Positions 63,567 through 64,000 of a DNA stretch of 64,000 nt are shown one piece after another. This DNA comes from Anastrepha obliqua (Eukaryota > Arthropoda > Insecta > Diptera > Tephritidae), in NCBI RefSeq assembly GCF_027943255.1, contig NC_072897.1, positions 22,320,044 through 22,384,043 of the forward strand. Reading direction: 5' to 3'. The notes under the pieces were generated by a model. That model did no database searches and was not told the origin of the DNA. It worked only from the letters and a program-made list of their open reading frames with translations. Each line of letters starts with the position of its first letter. The first letter of the stretch is position 1. Both the position numbers and the translations under genes were made by a program.

Positions 63567-64000
63567 TGGGTACCTAAGTAAAGGCTATGCTCGAAAGCTT
63601 ACGCCCAAGAAATCGAGTATAACTTCATTCAGGAAATGGTACCTCCCACACTTCGGTGTCGTCAACCCAAATAAACCTCAAAAATTACGCCTTGTTTTTG
63701 ACGCAGCGTCTCGATTTGAAGGGGTATCTCTGAACTCCAAGTTATTGAAGGGACCACAGCTCTACATATCACTACCTTCGATTTTATTTAATTTTAGAAC
63801 ACGTGCAGTTGCAGTTTGCGGAGATATTAAAGAGATGTTCCACCAGGTAGCTATACAGCCAGTAGACAGGTGTGCACAGCGTTTTCTTTGGCGTGATGGC
63901 GAAAATACTAAGCCACCTGAGGAGTACGAGATGCGAGTGATGATTTTCGGCGCCGCGTGCTCGCCTTGCTCGGCGCAATATGTCATGAGGCTGAACGCCA
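63515..64000 (+). pseudogene. BEL/Pao reverse transcriptase, N-terminal part, cut by window end
   Basis: Reads LKELRERDETFATAYKEIID, GYARKLTPKKSSITSFRKWY, LPHFGVVNPNKPQKLRLVFD, AASRFEGVSLNSKLLKGPQL, AVAVCGDIKEMFHQVAIQPV, DRCAQRFLWRDGENTKPPEE, MIFGAACSPCSAQYVMRLNA. These are the first RT blocks of the BEL clade, including the D of GDIKEMF. The YVDD block lies beyond position 64000. Confidence 0.85.

Larger units (their letters stand above)
61069..64000 (+). mobile_element. BEL/Pao LTR retrotransposon, 5' part, runs off window
   Basis: Gag, protease and the first part of reverse transcriptase in order on the plus strand. The 5' LTR is expected upstream of 61069 but could not be bounded, and the rest of pol and the 3' LTR are outside the window. 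Frame changes near 61550, 62110 and 63510 show that the copy is damaged. Confidence 0.86.

Overview
This window looks like intergenic heterochromatin-like DNA from an insect, most probably a true fruit fly (Tephritidae) or a close dipteran relative. That assignment rests on my recognition of the SINE, RTE, RNase H-bearing LINE, gypsy/17.6-type, BEL, mariner and piggyBac families, on short GT-AG introns, and on an AT-rich base composition with many ATACATATG-type runs. No complete ordinary host gene was found. The only host-like coding sequence is a broken piece of an ionotropic (kainate-type) glutamate receptor at 36633-36840.

Layout. (1) 1-7697: a decayed Helitron (HUH-Rep + PIF1-like helicase) with an intact-looking RTE LINE (335-3606) inserted in its Rep domain and a Helentron-like non-autonomous element (6339-7650) inserted close to its CTAG 3' end. 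(2) 9115-16349: a reverse-oriented gypsy-type LTR element carrying a 3'-broken LINE (9482-11705) and a small 5'-truncated LINE (13121-13449). (3) 16350-18059: a mariner scrap and a nearly complete mariner with TIRs and TA duplications. (4) 18363-23961: two minisatellites and a two-gene DNA transposon on the minus strand (DUF4806-like protein with five exons, and a Tnp2/CACTA-like transposase), split by a second Helentron-like copy that carries a 99-bp inverted tRNA-like duplication. (5) 23962-29359: an almost full-length LINE with an 11-bp target duplication. (6) 30590-36240: Jockey-type remnants, a mariner relic and a plus-strand LINE piece. (7) 36266-39240: the receptor fragment, a SINE, a mariner relic and an errantiviral env relic. 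(8) 39331-46815: a LINE split by RTE copy 2 (13-bp target duplication) and by a SINE. (9) 47460-50850: another LINE, split by an integrase scrap and a dispersed repeat. (10) 51067-58750: a 17.6/297-like endogenous errantivirus, split by a piggyBac (52240-54637), a SINE and a 152-bp TTAA-flanked MITE. (11) 59243-60660: a mariner with a tandemly duplicated 5' half. (12) 61069-64000: the 5' part of a BEL/Pao element running off the window.

How the parts relate. The nesting gives a relative history: hosts (Helitron, gypsy, Tnp2 transposon, LINE C, errantivirus) are older than their inserts. The SINE family ends in the same 3' motifs as the RTE LINE, which suggests RTE machinery moves the SINE. 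Two Helentron-like copies keep only the first codons and the endonuclease tail of an autonomous element plus asymmetric terminal inverted repeats. The LINEs with RNase H share a (TTAGG)n- or (GGTT)n-like tail, and two of them share an identical 35-nt ORF1/ORF2 overlap.

Limits: family names come from recognising motifs by eye. No alignment or database search was run, and boundaries marked as approximate may be off by tens of bases.
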